Below are positions 33,934 to 42,291 of a DNA stretch of 46,082 nucleotides, in pieces. The notes beneath the pieces are model-generated. The model was not told the origin of the DNA and ran no database searches. It was given only the letters and a program-made list of their open reading frames with translations. Within the stretch, counting starts at the first letter, position 1. Every line of letters starts with the position of its first letter. The position numbers and the translations under genes were made by a program. Source of the stretch: an uncultured Collinsella sp. (GTDB taxonomy: Bacteria > Actinomycetota > Coriobacteriia > Coriobacteriales > Coriobacteriaceae); NCBI GenBank assembly GCA_900759565.1, contig CAAEVV010000022.1, positions 1 through 46,082 on the forward strand. The letters are read 5' to 3'.

Positions 33934-34000
33934 AGTTGCGGTGGAATAGTTCCTGAAACGGCCTATTTGGCGGCTAAACAGGAACTATTTCACCGCAACT
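33934..34000. repeat. Hairpin repeat B with shared GCGGTGGAATAG ends
   Basis: Arms at 33934-33955 and 33979-34000 (22 bp, one mismatch) enclose a 23-base loop. The outer 16 bases match repeat A at 31141; the inner arm TTCCTG is different but still self-complementary. It lies between the converging yqeC and hydA genes. Confidence 0.8.
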
Positions 34001-34024
34001 GCAGGGGGCCCGGCACTCCCCCTG

Positions 34025-35392
34025 TTAGCGAGGCACGTAGCGGCCGGGTTGGGCTCCGGTGGGCTCGCCGTCGCGCGCAGCCAGCACGCCGTTCACAAAC
34101 ACAGCCTTGGCGCGGCCATGTGCCTCAAAACCCTCGAGCGGCGTGTAGTCCACAGCCTGATGCTGCGTCGCCGCGCGAATGGTCCAGCGCGCCTTGGGAT
34201 CCCACACGCACACGTCGGCATCGGCACCCTCGGCAAGACAGCCCTTGCGCGGATACATGCCAAAGACGCGCGCCGGGTTCTCGCTCATCAGGCGGCAGAG
34301 GTCCTCGGGGCCCAGCTGTCCCTCAAAGCTCGTAGCGATCGCGACGGGACGATGCTCCACACCGGGTCCGCCGTTGGGAATCGCGCGGAAGTCGTCGCGC
34401 CCGCGGTCCTTTTGCCCGTGCAGGTTAAAGCTGCAGTGGTCGGTCGCGATCGTATCGATCTCGCCGGCCACAAGCGCCTCGCGCAGTGCCGCACGGTCGC
34501 CCGCATGGCGCAGCGGCGGGCTCATCACATATTTGGCGCCCGCAAAGCCGTCCTCGCCCTGCTCCAAATAGCACGTATCGTCGAGCATCAGATACTGAGG
34601 GCAGGTCTCGACATAGATATTCTTCTGCCCGCGCGCCTTGGCGGCACGAATGGCCTCGAGCCCCAGCTTGGTCGAAAGGTGCACCACGTTGACCGGAGCG
34701 TCCCCGGCCAGGTGTGCCAGATACAGCAGGCGGCTCACGGCCTCGGCCTCACACACATCCGGACGGCTGAGTGCATGCCCCTCGGGCCCGTGGATACCCT
34801 GCTCAAACACGCGCTTCTGCAGCTCATTCACCAACGTGCCGTTCTCGCAATGCACGCACAGGATACCGCCCACGCGCTTGAGCTCCTCCAGCACCTCGAG
34901 CGTCTCGGCATCGTCCAAGCGCAGGTGGTCGTAGGCAAAGTAGGTCTTAAACGACGATACGCCCGCCTCGCGCATGGCCGAAAGATCGGCGCGGTTGCGC
35001 TCATTCCACTCGGCGAGTGCCATATGAAAAGCGTAGTTTGCCGTGCAGGTTCCGTCGGCGCGGCGATGCCACTCGGCCAGGGCATCGGGCATGGTCACGC
35101 CGCGATCGGCCGTCGCGTAGTCCACAATGGTCGTCGTGCCGCCGCAGGCAGCCGCACGCGTACCGGTCTCAAAGCTATCGGCCGTCCAATCCATGCCAGT
35201 CCAGCACTGCATGTGCGTGTGGCCGTCGATAAAGCCGGGAAACACCCAGCAGCCCGCGGCGTCCTCGACGGTATCGCCCTCGGCCGGCTCGATTGCCGCG
35301 GCAATCCGCACAATCTTTTCGCCCTCCATGGCAAGATCGGCGCGGCGAAGCCCCTGGGGCGTCACGAGCGCGCCGTTTTTGATGATGATCAT
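34025..35392 (-). CDS. hydA: D-phenylhydantoinase / dihydropyrimidinase-type amidohydrolase
   Basis: A 455-residue cyclic amidohydrolase with a binuclear metal site: GFIDGHTHMQ (about residue 60), a carboxylated Lys in SSFKTYFAY (about 150), His in CVHCEN, HLST and the last Asp in ATDHCSFN (about 315). E. coli HyuA/HydA of the ygeWXY-hyuA cluster is the closest functional counterpart; in this context it probably opens a hydantoin-like ring in purine or urate breakdown. The start has AAGGAG overlapping the stop of the ygfJ-like gene, so the two are coupled. Confidence 0.9.
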   Translation of the reverse strand: MIIIKNGALVTPQGLRRADLAMEGEKIVRIAAAIEPAEGDTVEDAAGCWVFPGFIDGHTHMQCWTGMDWTADSFETGTRAAACGGTTTIVDYATADRGVTMPDALAEWHRRADGTCTANYAFHMALAEWNERNRADLSAMREAGVSSFKTYFAYDHLRLDDAETLEVLEELKRVGGILCVHCENGTLVNELQKRVFEQGIHGPEGHALSRPDVCEAEAVSRLLYLAHLAGDAPVNVVHLSTKLGLEAIRAAKARGQKNIYVETCPQYLMLDDTCYLEQGEDGFAGAKYVMSPPLRHAGDRAALREALVAGEIDTIATDHCSFNLHGQKDRGRDDFRAIPNGGPGVEHRPVAIATSFEGQLGPEDLCRLMSENPARVFGMYPRKGCLAEGADADVCVWDPKARWTIRAATQHQAVDYTPLEGFEAHGRAKAVFVNGVLAARDGEPTGAQPGRYVPR

Positions 35393-35400
35393 GTTGCTCC

Positions 35401-36015
35401 TTATTGATTCATACAGTTGGCCACGCGATCAAAATATGAGCAGGCCGCGATATGCTCCGCTATGCGTCGCTGTCCCTTGGCGGTATCGACATCCCACAGC
35501 TCATAGGCGCGCGCTTCGACCAACGCAACGTCGACGCGGCCTTTGAGAATCGAGCCCCCGCCGTCCTTGCCCTCAAGACACATAAGTGCATCGAACAGTT
35601 CCGCCGGAAAGAGCACCGGACTCGAAGGCTCACCGTTGCACGCCAAGCGCACCGGATGTTTGCGGCCACGCTCGTCAAATGCACGAACCATGGCCTCAAA
35701 AGAATCCGAACTCACGAGCGGCTGGTCGCCCGGCAAAAAGAGGCAACCTTTCCAGTTGCGTTCGACTCCCCGCGAAAGGCCCGCACGGACGCTTTCGCTG
35801 CGCAGCTCGCCATCGTGCAGCACGCACGGGCAATGCTTGTCCTCGCAAATCTGGGCGACCTCGGGCCAACGCGTCGAAACCACGACGTCAAAGCCCCGGG
35901 GAACCGAATCGATGGTCCGGGCAATCAGCGGCTCGCCATAGATATCGGCAAGCATCTTGTTAGAGCCAAACCGCCTGCCCTCGCCCGAGGCCATAATGAC
36001 GCAACCGAGTTTCAT
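35401..36015 (-). CDS. ygfJ: MobA/MocA-like nucleotidyltransferase (YgfJ type)
   Basis: A 204-residue molybdopterin nucleotidyltransferase-like protein. The nucleotide-binding loop is VIMASGEGRRFGSNKMLADI (residues 5-24), and FLPGDQPLVSSDSF near residue 97 is the metal site. YgfJ/MocA proteins add a CMP-like group to molybdenum cofactor for xanthine dehydrogenase-type enzymes. The start at 36015 follows the GGAGG region; the longer frame to 36345 is not real. It is followed by hydA after 8 bases and lies 178 bases after arcC. Confidence 0.87.
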   Translation of the reverse strand: MKLGCVIMASGEGRRFGSNKMLADIYGEPLIARTIDSVPRGFDVVVSTRWPEVAQICEDKHCPCVLHDGELRSESVRAGLSRGVERNWKGCLFLPGDQPLVSSDSFEAMVRAFDERGRKHPVRLACNGEPSSPVLFPAELFDALMCLEGKDGGGSILKGRVDVALVEARAYELWDVDTAKGQRRIAEHIAACSYFDRVANCMNQ

Positions 36016-36143
36016 CTCCGCAAACCTCCCCTGGCTGCCTTGGACACCATAGTTGCTATACCCACCATACCAAGCTCGCACTCCGTCGGAACAGGCACGC
36101 ACTCGTTTTTCCAGCGAACGCCCCTTGGCTCTCCATAGCACAA

Positions 36144-36176
36144 AGGAGGGCATCCCGCGGCGCAGGACACCCTCCT
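36144..36176 (-). terminator. Possible terminator after arcC
   Basis: On the minus strand AGGAGGGTGTCCTGC and GCGGGATGCCCTCCT form a stem of about 15 bp with a few imperfect pairs, followed by only TTTG. It lies 17 bases after the arcC stop and may give partial termination. Confidence 0.5.
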
Positions 36177-36193
36177 CAATGGTGCAGATATGC

Positions 36194-37144
36194 CTACTCA
36201 GCGTCGCCGGTAAACGTGGTACCGGTCTTGCCGGCAAGGCCATCGCACGCCTTCTCGAGCAGCGTGATGAGCGCCGTGCGGCCCGGCTTGCTCTCGGCAA
36301 ACGTCGAGGCGGCCTGGACCTTGGGCAGCATGGAGCCGCGACCAAACTCGTTGGCCTCGGACAGACGCTTTACGTCAGCCGCGGTCAGCGTGTCGAGCCA
36401 CTGCTCGTGGTCGGTGCCAAAGCCAATGGCAACCTTCTCCACGGCCGTCAGGATAACCAGGGCATCGGCATCGAGCTGTTCGGCGAGCTTCTCGGCCGCA
36501 AAGTCCTTATCGATGACGGCGGCAGCGCCCTTAAGGTGGTTGCCCTGGGACTTGGTGACGGGAATGCCGCCACCGCCGCAGGAGATCACCACATGGTTGG
36601 ACTCGACGAGCGACTTAATGGTGTCGAGCTCGACGATGTTCACGGGCTTGGGCGAGGCAACCACGCGACGGAAGCCCTGCTTCTCGTCGTGGATGAACTG
36701 ATCGCCGCGATCGGCCTCCAGCTCCTTGGCCTCGGCCTCGCTCATCCACGGACCGATCGGCTTGACCGGGTCGGCAAAGGCCGGGTCGTCCGCCGCAACC
36801 TCGACCTGGGTGAGCACGGTCGCGACACCCTTGTCGATATTGCGGTCGAGCATTTCCTCGCGCAGCGCATTTTGCAGGTCATAGCCAATGTAGCCCTGGC
36901 TCATGGCGCCGCAAACGGACAAGGGGCAGGGAACGTACTTCTGAGGACTAGAGCGCGTGAGCTCAGCCATCGCGTTGGCGATCATGCCCACCTGGGGACC
37001 GTTGCCGTGCACGACGACGACCTCGTTGCCCTCCTCGATCAGGTCGACGATAGCCTTGGAAGTCGTCTTGACGGCCTCCATCTGCTCGGGAAGGTTGGCA
37101 CCGAGGGCGTTTCCGCCCAAGGCGACAACGATACGCTTAGCCAT
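36194..37144 (-). CDS. arcC: Carbamate kinase
   Basis: A 316-residue kinase that makes ATP from carbamoyl phosphate and ADP. It opens MAKRIVVALGGNALGANLPE; NGPQVGM (about residue 50), a central insertion typical of the family, and ISCGGGGIPV (about 205) are visible. It starts 14 bases after ygeW, with a weak ribosome site, so translation is probably coupled. YgeW would supply carbamoyl phosphate, and this enzyme would be the energy-yielding step of the pathway. The E. coli counterpart in this cluster is YqeA. Confidence 0.95.
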   Translation of the reverse strand: MAKRIVVALGGNALGANLPEQMEAVKTTSKAIVDLIEEGNEVVVVHGNGPQVGMIANAMAELTRSSPQKYVPCPLSVCGAMSQGYIGYDLQNALREEMLDRNIDKGVATVLTQVEVAADDPAFADPVKPIGPWMSEAEAKELEADRGDQFIHDEKQGFRRVVASPKPVNIVELDTIKSLVESNHVVISCGGGGIPVTKSQGNHLKGAAAVIDKDFAAEKLAEQLDADALVILTAVEKVAIGFGTDHEQWLDTLTAADVKRLSEANEFGRGSMLPKVQAASTFAESKPGRTALITLLEKACDGLAGKTGTTFTGDAE

Positions 37145-37158
37145 TTCTCAGCCCAGCT

Positions 37159-38361
37159 TTAGGCCTGGAACCAACGGGCGGTATTGCGCTCGTCGAGGGC
37201 CTTGAGGGTAGCGGCGGGATCGGCAACCTTCTGCAGGAACATCATGGCTGCGATGGCGTACGGCTTGTAGCTGGCCTCCTTGTACATGCCCACGCGGTGC
37301 ATGTCGAAGACGTCGGCGTTGACCTCGCCGTGCTCGCAGGAGACACCGGAGATGTCGGCGGGCAGCGGGTGCATAAAGATGGTGTCCTGGCCGTTGGCAG
37401 TCTTCTCCATGAGCTCGGTCGTGGAGCACCAGTCCTGATGGGTGGCGTTCTGGGCAAGCAGCTCCTTCTCGAGCGCAGCGATGCCGGCGTCGTCGCCCTC
37501 GGCGTACAGGTTGGTACGCTTCTCCATGGCGGCAAACGGAGCCCAGCTCTTGGGGATCACGATGTCGGCGCCCTCGAAGGCCTCGGCCATGGTGCTGACC
37601 TGCTTAAAGGTGGTGCCGGACTCGGCGGCATAGGTCTTGGCGCGCTCGACGACCTCGGGCATGAGGTCGTAGCCCTCGGGGTGAGCCAGGGTGACGTCCA
37701 TGCCAAAGCGGGGCAGCAGGCTGATCAGCGACTGCGGGCAGGACAGCGGCTTGCCGTAAGAGGGCGAATAGGCCCAGGTGACGGCAACCTTCTTGCCCTT
37801 GAGGTTCTCGAGGCCGCCAAACTCGTTGATGAGGTAGAGCATGTCGGCAGAGGACTGCGTGGGGTGATCGGAGTCGGACTGCAAGGAGATGAGCGTGGGA
37901 CGGTGATCCAGAACGCCATCCTCGTAAGCCTGCTGGACAGACTCGGAGACCTCAGCCATGTAGGCGTCGCCCTTGCCGATGTACATGTCGTCGCGGATGC
38001 CGATGACGTCGGCCATGAAGGAAATCATGGTAGCGGTCTCGCGGACGGTCTCGCCGTGAGCGATCTGGGACTTCTTCTCGTCCAGGTCCTGCAGCTCAAG
38101 GCCGAGCAGGTTGGCGGCCTTAGAGAAGGAGAAGCGCGTACGAGTGGAGTTGTCGCGGAACAGGGAGACGGCAAGACCGGAGTCGAAGATCTTGGACGAA
38201 ACGTTGTTCTCGCGCAGCTCGCGCAGAGCGTCGGCGACGATGTAGAGCGCCTTGAGCTCATCGGTGGTCTTGTCCCAGGTGTGCAGGAAGTCGCTGCCGT
38301 ACATACCCTTAAAATCGAGGCCGTTCAGCTGCTCGACGAGCTCGGTAAACTTGGCGTCCAT
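37159..38361 (-). CDS. ygeW: Carbamoyltransferase-like protein YgeW
   Basis: A 400-residue knotted transcarbamylase. The carbamoyl-phosphate loop is DNSTRTRFSF (about residue 70), HPTQSSADM (about 182) binds carbamoyl phosphate, and FMHPLPADISG lies near residue 340. YgeW proteins are structurally ATCase/OTCase-like but with a different acceptor, thought to run backwards in purine breakdown to give carbamoyl phosphate. The ATG at 38361 has AAAGGA 9 bases upstream; the longer frame to 38547 crosses the intergenic hairpins. It lies between ygeY and arcC. Confidence 0.93.
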   Translation of the reverse strand: MDAKFTELVEQLNGLDFKGMYGSDFLHTWDKTTDELKALYIVADALRELRENNVSSKIFDSGLAVSLFRDNSTRTRFSFSKAANLLGLELQDLDEKKSQIAHGETVRETATMISFMADVIGIRDDMYIGKGDAYMAEVSESVQQAYEDGVLDHRPTLISLQSDSDHPTQSSADMLYLINEFGGLENLKGKKVAVTWAYSPSYGKPLSCPQSLISLLPRFGMDVTLAHPEGYDLMPEVVERAKTYAAESGTTFKQVSTMAEAFEGADIVIPKSWAPFAAMEKRTNLYAEGDDAGIAALEKELLAQNATHQDWCSTTELMEKTANGQDTIFMHPLPADISGVSCEHGEVNADVFDMHRVGMYKEASYKPYAIAAMMFLQKVADPAATLKALDERNTARWFQA

Positions 38362-38405
38362 GGAAATGTCCTTTCTAAAGATGAAACGATCGCAATGAGT
38401 AGATG

Positions 38406-38445
38406 TGCTCCGGCATGCGCGTGCGGCTAGAACATGCAGAGCACC
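38406..38445. other. Inverted repeat upstream of ygeW
   Basis: GTGCTC (38406-38411) pairs with GAGCAC (38440-38445), with an inner CATG/CATG pair. It lies about 45 bases upstream of the ygeW start codon, on the leader or the ygeY-ygeW read-through RNA. Confidence 0.4.
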
Positions 38446-38515
38446 ATGACGAGGACCCGCTACCGTTGAGGAAGCATGGGAGATAACGACCGCGGGCCCC
38501 AAGTCAACAGGAGGT

Positions 38516-38540
38516 GCCGGGGACACGAGCGGCCCCCGGC
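38516..38540. other. GC-rich hairpin after ygeY
   Basis: GCCGGGG (38516-38522) pairs with CCCCGGC (38534-38540) around an 11-base loop, 22 bases after the ygeY stop codon. There is no T run, so it is a stability or weak termination structure. Confidence 0.45.
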
Positions 38541-38562
38541 TCAACAAAATCGAAGAATGGGA

Positions 38563-39948
38563 CTAGTCGATCTTGTTGTTGGTCAGACCGGCGCGGAACA
38601 CGGTGGCGTCGCCATCGGCCTGGCTCGGATCGTAGAGGTTCAGGGCAGCCACATACATGGCGGCAGCGGTGACCAGGTCGTCCTTGTAGGTAACCTCGTT
38701 GGGAGCGTGAGCCTGAGACTCGGCACCCGGGCCAAAGCCGACGCAGGGGATGCCGTAGCGGCCCTGGATGGAAACGCAGTTCGTGGAGAAGGTCCACTTG
38801 TCGCACAGCGGACGACCGGTGCGCTTGTCCATGCTGGGCTCGCAGCCGATGCGCTCGTCACCGAACATGGCCTTGTGGGCGTCGACGAGGGCCTTGACGT
38901 GCGGAGCGGTCTCCTTGTTGATCCACGTGGGGAAGTAAGCCTCGGTCTCGTAGACCTCGCCGGTCCAGGACGGACGGTCGTACATGTACATGGAGACCTT
39001 CACGTCGTCGCCGTACTTCTTGGCGGCCGGCAGGTTACGGATCTCGTCCAGGCAGGACTCCCAGGTCTCACCAGCGGTCATGCGACGGTCGATGGAGATG
39101 GCGCAGGAGTCAGCGACAGCGCAGCGGCTGGGGCTGGTGTAGAAGATCTGGCTGACGGTGCAGGTGCCGCGGCCCAGGAAGCGGGCGTCCTCGAAGTGCT
39201 CGGGGTTGTACTTGGGGTCGAGCATCTTGACGAGACCCTTGATGTCGGTCGACTCGTCGCAGCCGTTGTTGTTGAGAGCGCGAACGTCGGCGATGATGTC
39301 GGCCATCTTGTAGATGGCGTTGTCGCCGCGGTCGGGAGCGGAGCCGTGGCAGGAGGTGCCGTGAACGTCGACGCGGATCTCCATGCGGCCGCGGTGACCG
39401 CGATAGATGCCGCCGTCGGTGGGCTCGGTGGAAATGACGAACTCGGGCTTAATGCCGTCCTTGTTGTAGATGTACTGCCAGCACATGCCGTCGCAGTCCT
39501 CTTCCTGGACGGTGCCGACGACCATGATCTTGTAGCCCTCGGGGATGAGGCCCATGTCCTTCATCATCTTGGCAGCGTAGGTAGCAGAAGCCATGCCACC
39601 CTCCTGGTCGGAGCCACCACGGCCGTAGATGATCTCGTCGGTCTCGTAGCCCTCATAGGGATCGGAGTCCCAGTTCTCGATGTTGCCGATGCCGACGGTG
39701 TCGATGTGGGAGTCGATGGCAATGATCTTGTCGCCCTCGCCCATAAAGCCCATGACGTTGCCCAGGCCGTCGACCTTGACCTCGTCATAGCCAAGGCTCT
39801 CCATCTCGGCCTTGATGCAGGCGACAACCTCGCCCTCCTCGCAGGACTCAGAGGGGTGGGAGATCATAGCGCGCAGGAAGCGAGTCATATCAGCACGATG
39901 GGACTCAGCAGCAGCCTTGATAGCGTCGAAATCGAGTTCTTTAGCCAT
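38563..39948 (-). CDS. ygeY: M20-family hydrolase YgeY
   Basis: A 461-residue zinc-dependent M20 peptidase/deacylase relative of the YgeY group, encoded with selenium-dependent molybdenum hydroxylase and purine genes. Metal-binding blocks are AIDSHIDTVGIG (about residue 75), GRGGSDQEGGMASA (about 110), QEEDCDGMC with the catalytic Glu pair (about 148) and STEPTDGGIYRGHRGR. It probably releases a carbamoyl- or acyl-substituted diaminopropionate in urate breakdown; the exact substrate is not settled from the sequence. The gene lies 74 bases after ygeX. Confidence 0.92.
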   Translation of the reverse strand: MAKELDFDAIKAAAESHRADMTRFLRAMISHPSESCEEGEVVACIKAEMESLGYDEVKVDGLGNVMGFMGEGDKIIAIDSHIDTVGIGNIENWDSDPYEGYETDEIIYGRGGSDQEGGMASATYAAKMMKDMGLIPEGYKIMVVGTVQEEDCDGMCWQYIYNKDGIKPEFVISTEPTDGGIYRGHRGRMEIRVDVHGTSCHGSAPDRGDNAIYKMADIIADVRALNNNGCDESTDIKGLVKMLDPKYNPEHFEDARFLGRGTCTVSQIFYTSPSRCAVADSCAISIDRRMTAGETWESCLDEIRNLPAAKKYGDDVKVSMYMYDRPSWTGEVYETEAYFPTWINKETAPHVKALVDAHKAMFGDERIGCEPSMDKRTGRPLCDKWTFSTNCVSIQGRYGIPCVGFGPGAESQAHAPNEVTYKDDLVTAAAMYVAALNLYDPSQADGDATVFRAGLTNNKID

Positions 39949-40022
39949 TGTTCATAACCTTTCAAACTAAGGAATCTACCTGTGAGGTGGCGGAGCGATA
40001 CCTATTTACTCCGCCTCAACGA

Positions 40023-41237
40023 TTAGCAAGTGGGGTATTCGCCTTCCCAGACGATGCGACGGTACTGATCCGGATCGGTGTCGCCCTCGGTGGAGAAGCA
40101 GAGCACAGAGCTCGTCTTGTCCAGGCCGATGAGTTCCTTGAGCTCGGTGTACTCGGGATCGAGCATGAGAGTCTCGACCAGGCCGGTGGTCACAGCGCCG
40201 GACTCGCCGGAGATGACGCGCGGGTCGCCCTTCTCGGGGGCGCCCAGGGTGCGCATGCCGCGAGCGGTGACCCAGTCGGGGCAGGACACGAAGGCGGTGG
40301 CATGGTTGCGCAGGATATCCCAGCCCAGGATGTTGGGCTCGCCGCAGCACAGACCGGCCATGATGGAGGGCATGTCACCGTCCACGATACGCGGATCGCC
40401 GTCGCCGGCGGCAGCGCCCTTGTACAGGCAGGCGGCCGGAGCGCACTCGACCACGACGAAGGTGGGCGGGTTATCGGGATACAGGTTGGTGAAATAGCCC
40501 ACCACGGCGCCGGCGAGCGAACCCACGCCAGCCTGGACAAACACGTGCGTCGGGCGGTTGATGGCCATCTCGCGCAGCTGCTCGGCAGCCTCGGAAGCCA
40601 TGGTGCCGTAGCCCTCCATGATCCAAGACGGGATCTTCTCGTAGCCCTCCCAGGCGGTGTCCTGAACGATGACGCCGCGCTCGCAGGCGTCGGCCTCGGC
40701 GGCGGCCATGCGCACGCACTCGTCGTAGTTGACCTCTTCGATGGTCACCGTTGCGCCCTCGGCGGCGATGTTATCGAAGCGGGGCTTGGTGGAACCCTTG
40801 GGCATGTGAACGACGGCCTTCTGGCCCAGCTTGTTGGCAGCCCATGCCACGCCGCGGCCATGATTGCCGTCGGTAGCGGTAAAGAAGGTGGCCTGGCCAA
40901 AGTCCTTGGCAAGCTGATCGGAGGTCAGGTAATCGAAGGTGCACTCGGCAACGTCCTTGCCGGTCTCGTCGGCAATGTAGTTGGCCATGGCAAACGATCC
41001 GCCCAGAACCTTAAAGGCGTTGAGGCCAAAGCGATAGCTCTCGTCCTTAACGCACAGGTTGGACAGACCCAAGCGCGCAGCCTGACCGTCCAGGCGGGCA
41101 AGCGGGGTGACGGTATATTGAGGGAACGACTGGTGGAAGGCGCGGGCCTTCTTCACGTGGTCGAGGCTCATGATTCCCAAGTGCTTGTCATCGCTCTTGG
41201 GCATCGTGTTGCCCGCCCACTGGATCTTATCGGCCAT
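40023..41237 (-). CDS. ygeX: Diaminopropionate ammonia-lyase
   Basis: A 404-residue pyridoxal-phosphate enzyme that splits 2,3-diaminopropionate to pyruvate and two ammonia. The PLP lysine is in RFGLNAFKVLGGSFA (about residue 77) and the phosphate/substrate loop is ATDGNHGRGVAWAAN (about 120); AGVGSLAGAVVG (about 235) is the glycine-rich loop. Also known as dpaL. It is the first gene of the leftward purine cluster, and its promoter region carries two 15-bp palindromes shared with the divergent regulator. Confidence 0.95.
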   Translation of the reverse strand: MADKIQWAGNTMPKSDDKHLGIMSLDHVKKARAFHQSFPQYTVTPLARLDGQAARLGLSNLCVKDESYRFGLNAFKVLGGSFAMANYIADETGKDVAECTFDYLTSDQLAKDFGQATFFTATDGNHGRGVAWAANKLGQKAVVHMPKGSTKPRFDNIAAEGATVTIEEVNYDECVRMAAAEADACERGVIVQDTAWEGYEKIPSWIMEGYGTMASEAAEQLREMAINRPTHVFVQAGVGSLAGAVVGYFTNLYPDNPPTFVVVECAPAACLYKGAAAGDGDPRIVDGDMPSIMAGLCCGEPNILGWDILRNHATAFVSCPDWVTARGMRTLGAPEKGDPRVISGESGAVTTGLVETLMLDPEYTELKELIGLDKTSSVLCFSTEGDTDPDQYRRIVWEGEYPTC

Positions 41238-41329
41238 ACGGTGAACTCCTTAAGTCCTCTCTTGCCGGCCCCCGCATACGCGTTTCAGCCCATTCCCATT
41301 CATGCGACTGAACTTTTATGTGGATGCCA

Positions 41330-41344
41330 AACAAAAAGTTTGTT
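41330..41344. promoter_or_regulatory. Candidate operator 1, AACAAA-N3-TTTGTT
   Basis: Perfect 6-bp half sites around AAG. An identical pattern lies at 41381-41395, 51 bases centre to centre, about five helical turns apart, so both face the same side of the DNA. The sites lie between ygeX and the YheO-type regulator gene. Confidence 0.65.
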
Positions 41345-41380
41345 AGCACTGTTCTATCACACTTTTTGATTGGCAAACCT

Positions 41381-41395
41381 AACAAATTGTTTGTT
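41381..41395. promoter_or_regulatory. Candidate operator 2, AACAAA-N3-TTTGTT
   Basis: The same half sites as operator 1 around TTG. A weaker related palindrome, TGTTTGCGAACA, lies at 41453-41464, closer to the regulator gene. The likely binding protein is the product of 41515-42168; this is inferred. Confidence 0.65.
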
Positions 41396-41514
41396 GCCGT
41401 AATCGGTACTTTTTCGCCGCCGAACGGTCATGAATTGCCTTGTTGATGGATTTGTTTGCGAACAGATGTGGTTTATGGCAAAGTGTGCCCAAACTAATTT
41501 TTAGGAAGGCACCC

Positions 41515-42168
41515 ATGACCCCCGCACAGATTGAGTTTTACAAGCGCCTCGCACACGGCCTGGCGCTCCAATTTGGCCCCAACTGCGAAGTCGTCGTCCA
41601 CGATCTGGAGACCGAGGACGTGGACCACTCCATCGTAGTGATCGAAAACGGCCACGTCAGCGGGCGCAAACTGGGTGACGGCCCCAGCCATATCGTGTTT
41701 GAGTCCATGCACGAGGGCAGCACCGACGTACACGACCGCGAGCCGTACCTCACTAAAACCACCGATGGCAAGCTGCTCAAGTCCTCGACCATCTTTATCC
41801 GCAACGACGAAGGCAAGCCCGTCGGCATTTTGGGCATCAACTTTGACATTACGCTTATGAAGGCTTTTGAGCGTTCGCTCGACGCCTTTACCGGCACCGG
41901 CGGCACGGGCTATACCGAGCCCGAGCCCATTACCAAGAACATCGGCGACCTGCTCGAGGACCTGCTGCACGAGTGCGAGCAGTTTGTGGGCAAGCCCGCG
42001 GCACTCATGACCAAAGACGAGCGCATTCGTGCCATTGGCTACCTCGACCGTCGCGGCGCCTTCCTCATTTCCAAGTCGAGCGAGCGCGCCTGCGAGTTCT
42101 TTGGCATCTCCAAGTACAGCTTCTATAGCTACCTCAATGAGGCCAAGGCGGCGGCCGGCGACAAGTAG
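41515..42168 (+). CDS. YheO/DauR-type PAS-domain helix-turn-helix regulator
   Basis: A 217-residue DNA-binding protein. The N-terminal YheO-like PAS domain (about residues 5-125) has CEVVVHDLE and IFIRNDEGKPVGILGINFD, and the C-terminal helix-turn-helix (about 165-212) includes RIRAIGYLDRRGAFLISKS and FFGISKYSFYSYLNEA. Relatives such as DauR respond to small amino-acid or purine-type ligands. The start at 41515 has AGGAAGG 6 bases upstream; the longer frame to 41440 crosses the promoter. It is divergent from ygeX, with twin palindromes between, so it probably controls the purine cluster. Confidence 0.9.
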   Translation: MTPAQIEFYKRLAHGLALQFGPNCEVVVHDLETEDVDHSIVVIENGHVSGRKLGDGPSHIVFESMHEGSTDVHDREPYLTKTTDGKLLKSSTIFIRNDEGKPVGILGINFDITLMKAFERSLDAFTGTGGTGYTEPEPITKNIGDLLEDLLHECEQFVGKPAALMTKDERIRAIGYLDRRGAFLISKSSERACEFFGISKYSFYSYLNEAKAAAGDK

Positions 42169-42291
42169 GCACTCGCCTGGATTGCCCCTCCCCTTTTGGG
42201 TGCGAGTTCTGGAAAGCACGAATCCAAGACCGGGCCGCTTGGGAAGTTCCATATAATCGATGTCATTAGTATTTCGAAAGGATGGAACAGA

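Noticed and set aside
38561..38568. GACTAGTC at the ygeY stop codon, as in the 27-bp repeats
   Set aside because: Only these 8 bases match; the sequence that follows differs from the repeat, so this is taken as coincidence.
31225..41237. Selenocysteine (in-frame TGA) in the purine cluster proteins
   Set aside because: All genes are open without internal TGA and have normal family lengths; selenium would act as a labile cofactor in the absent hydroxylase.
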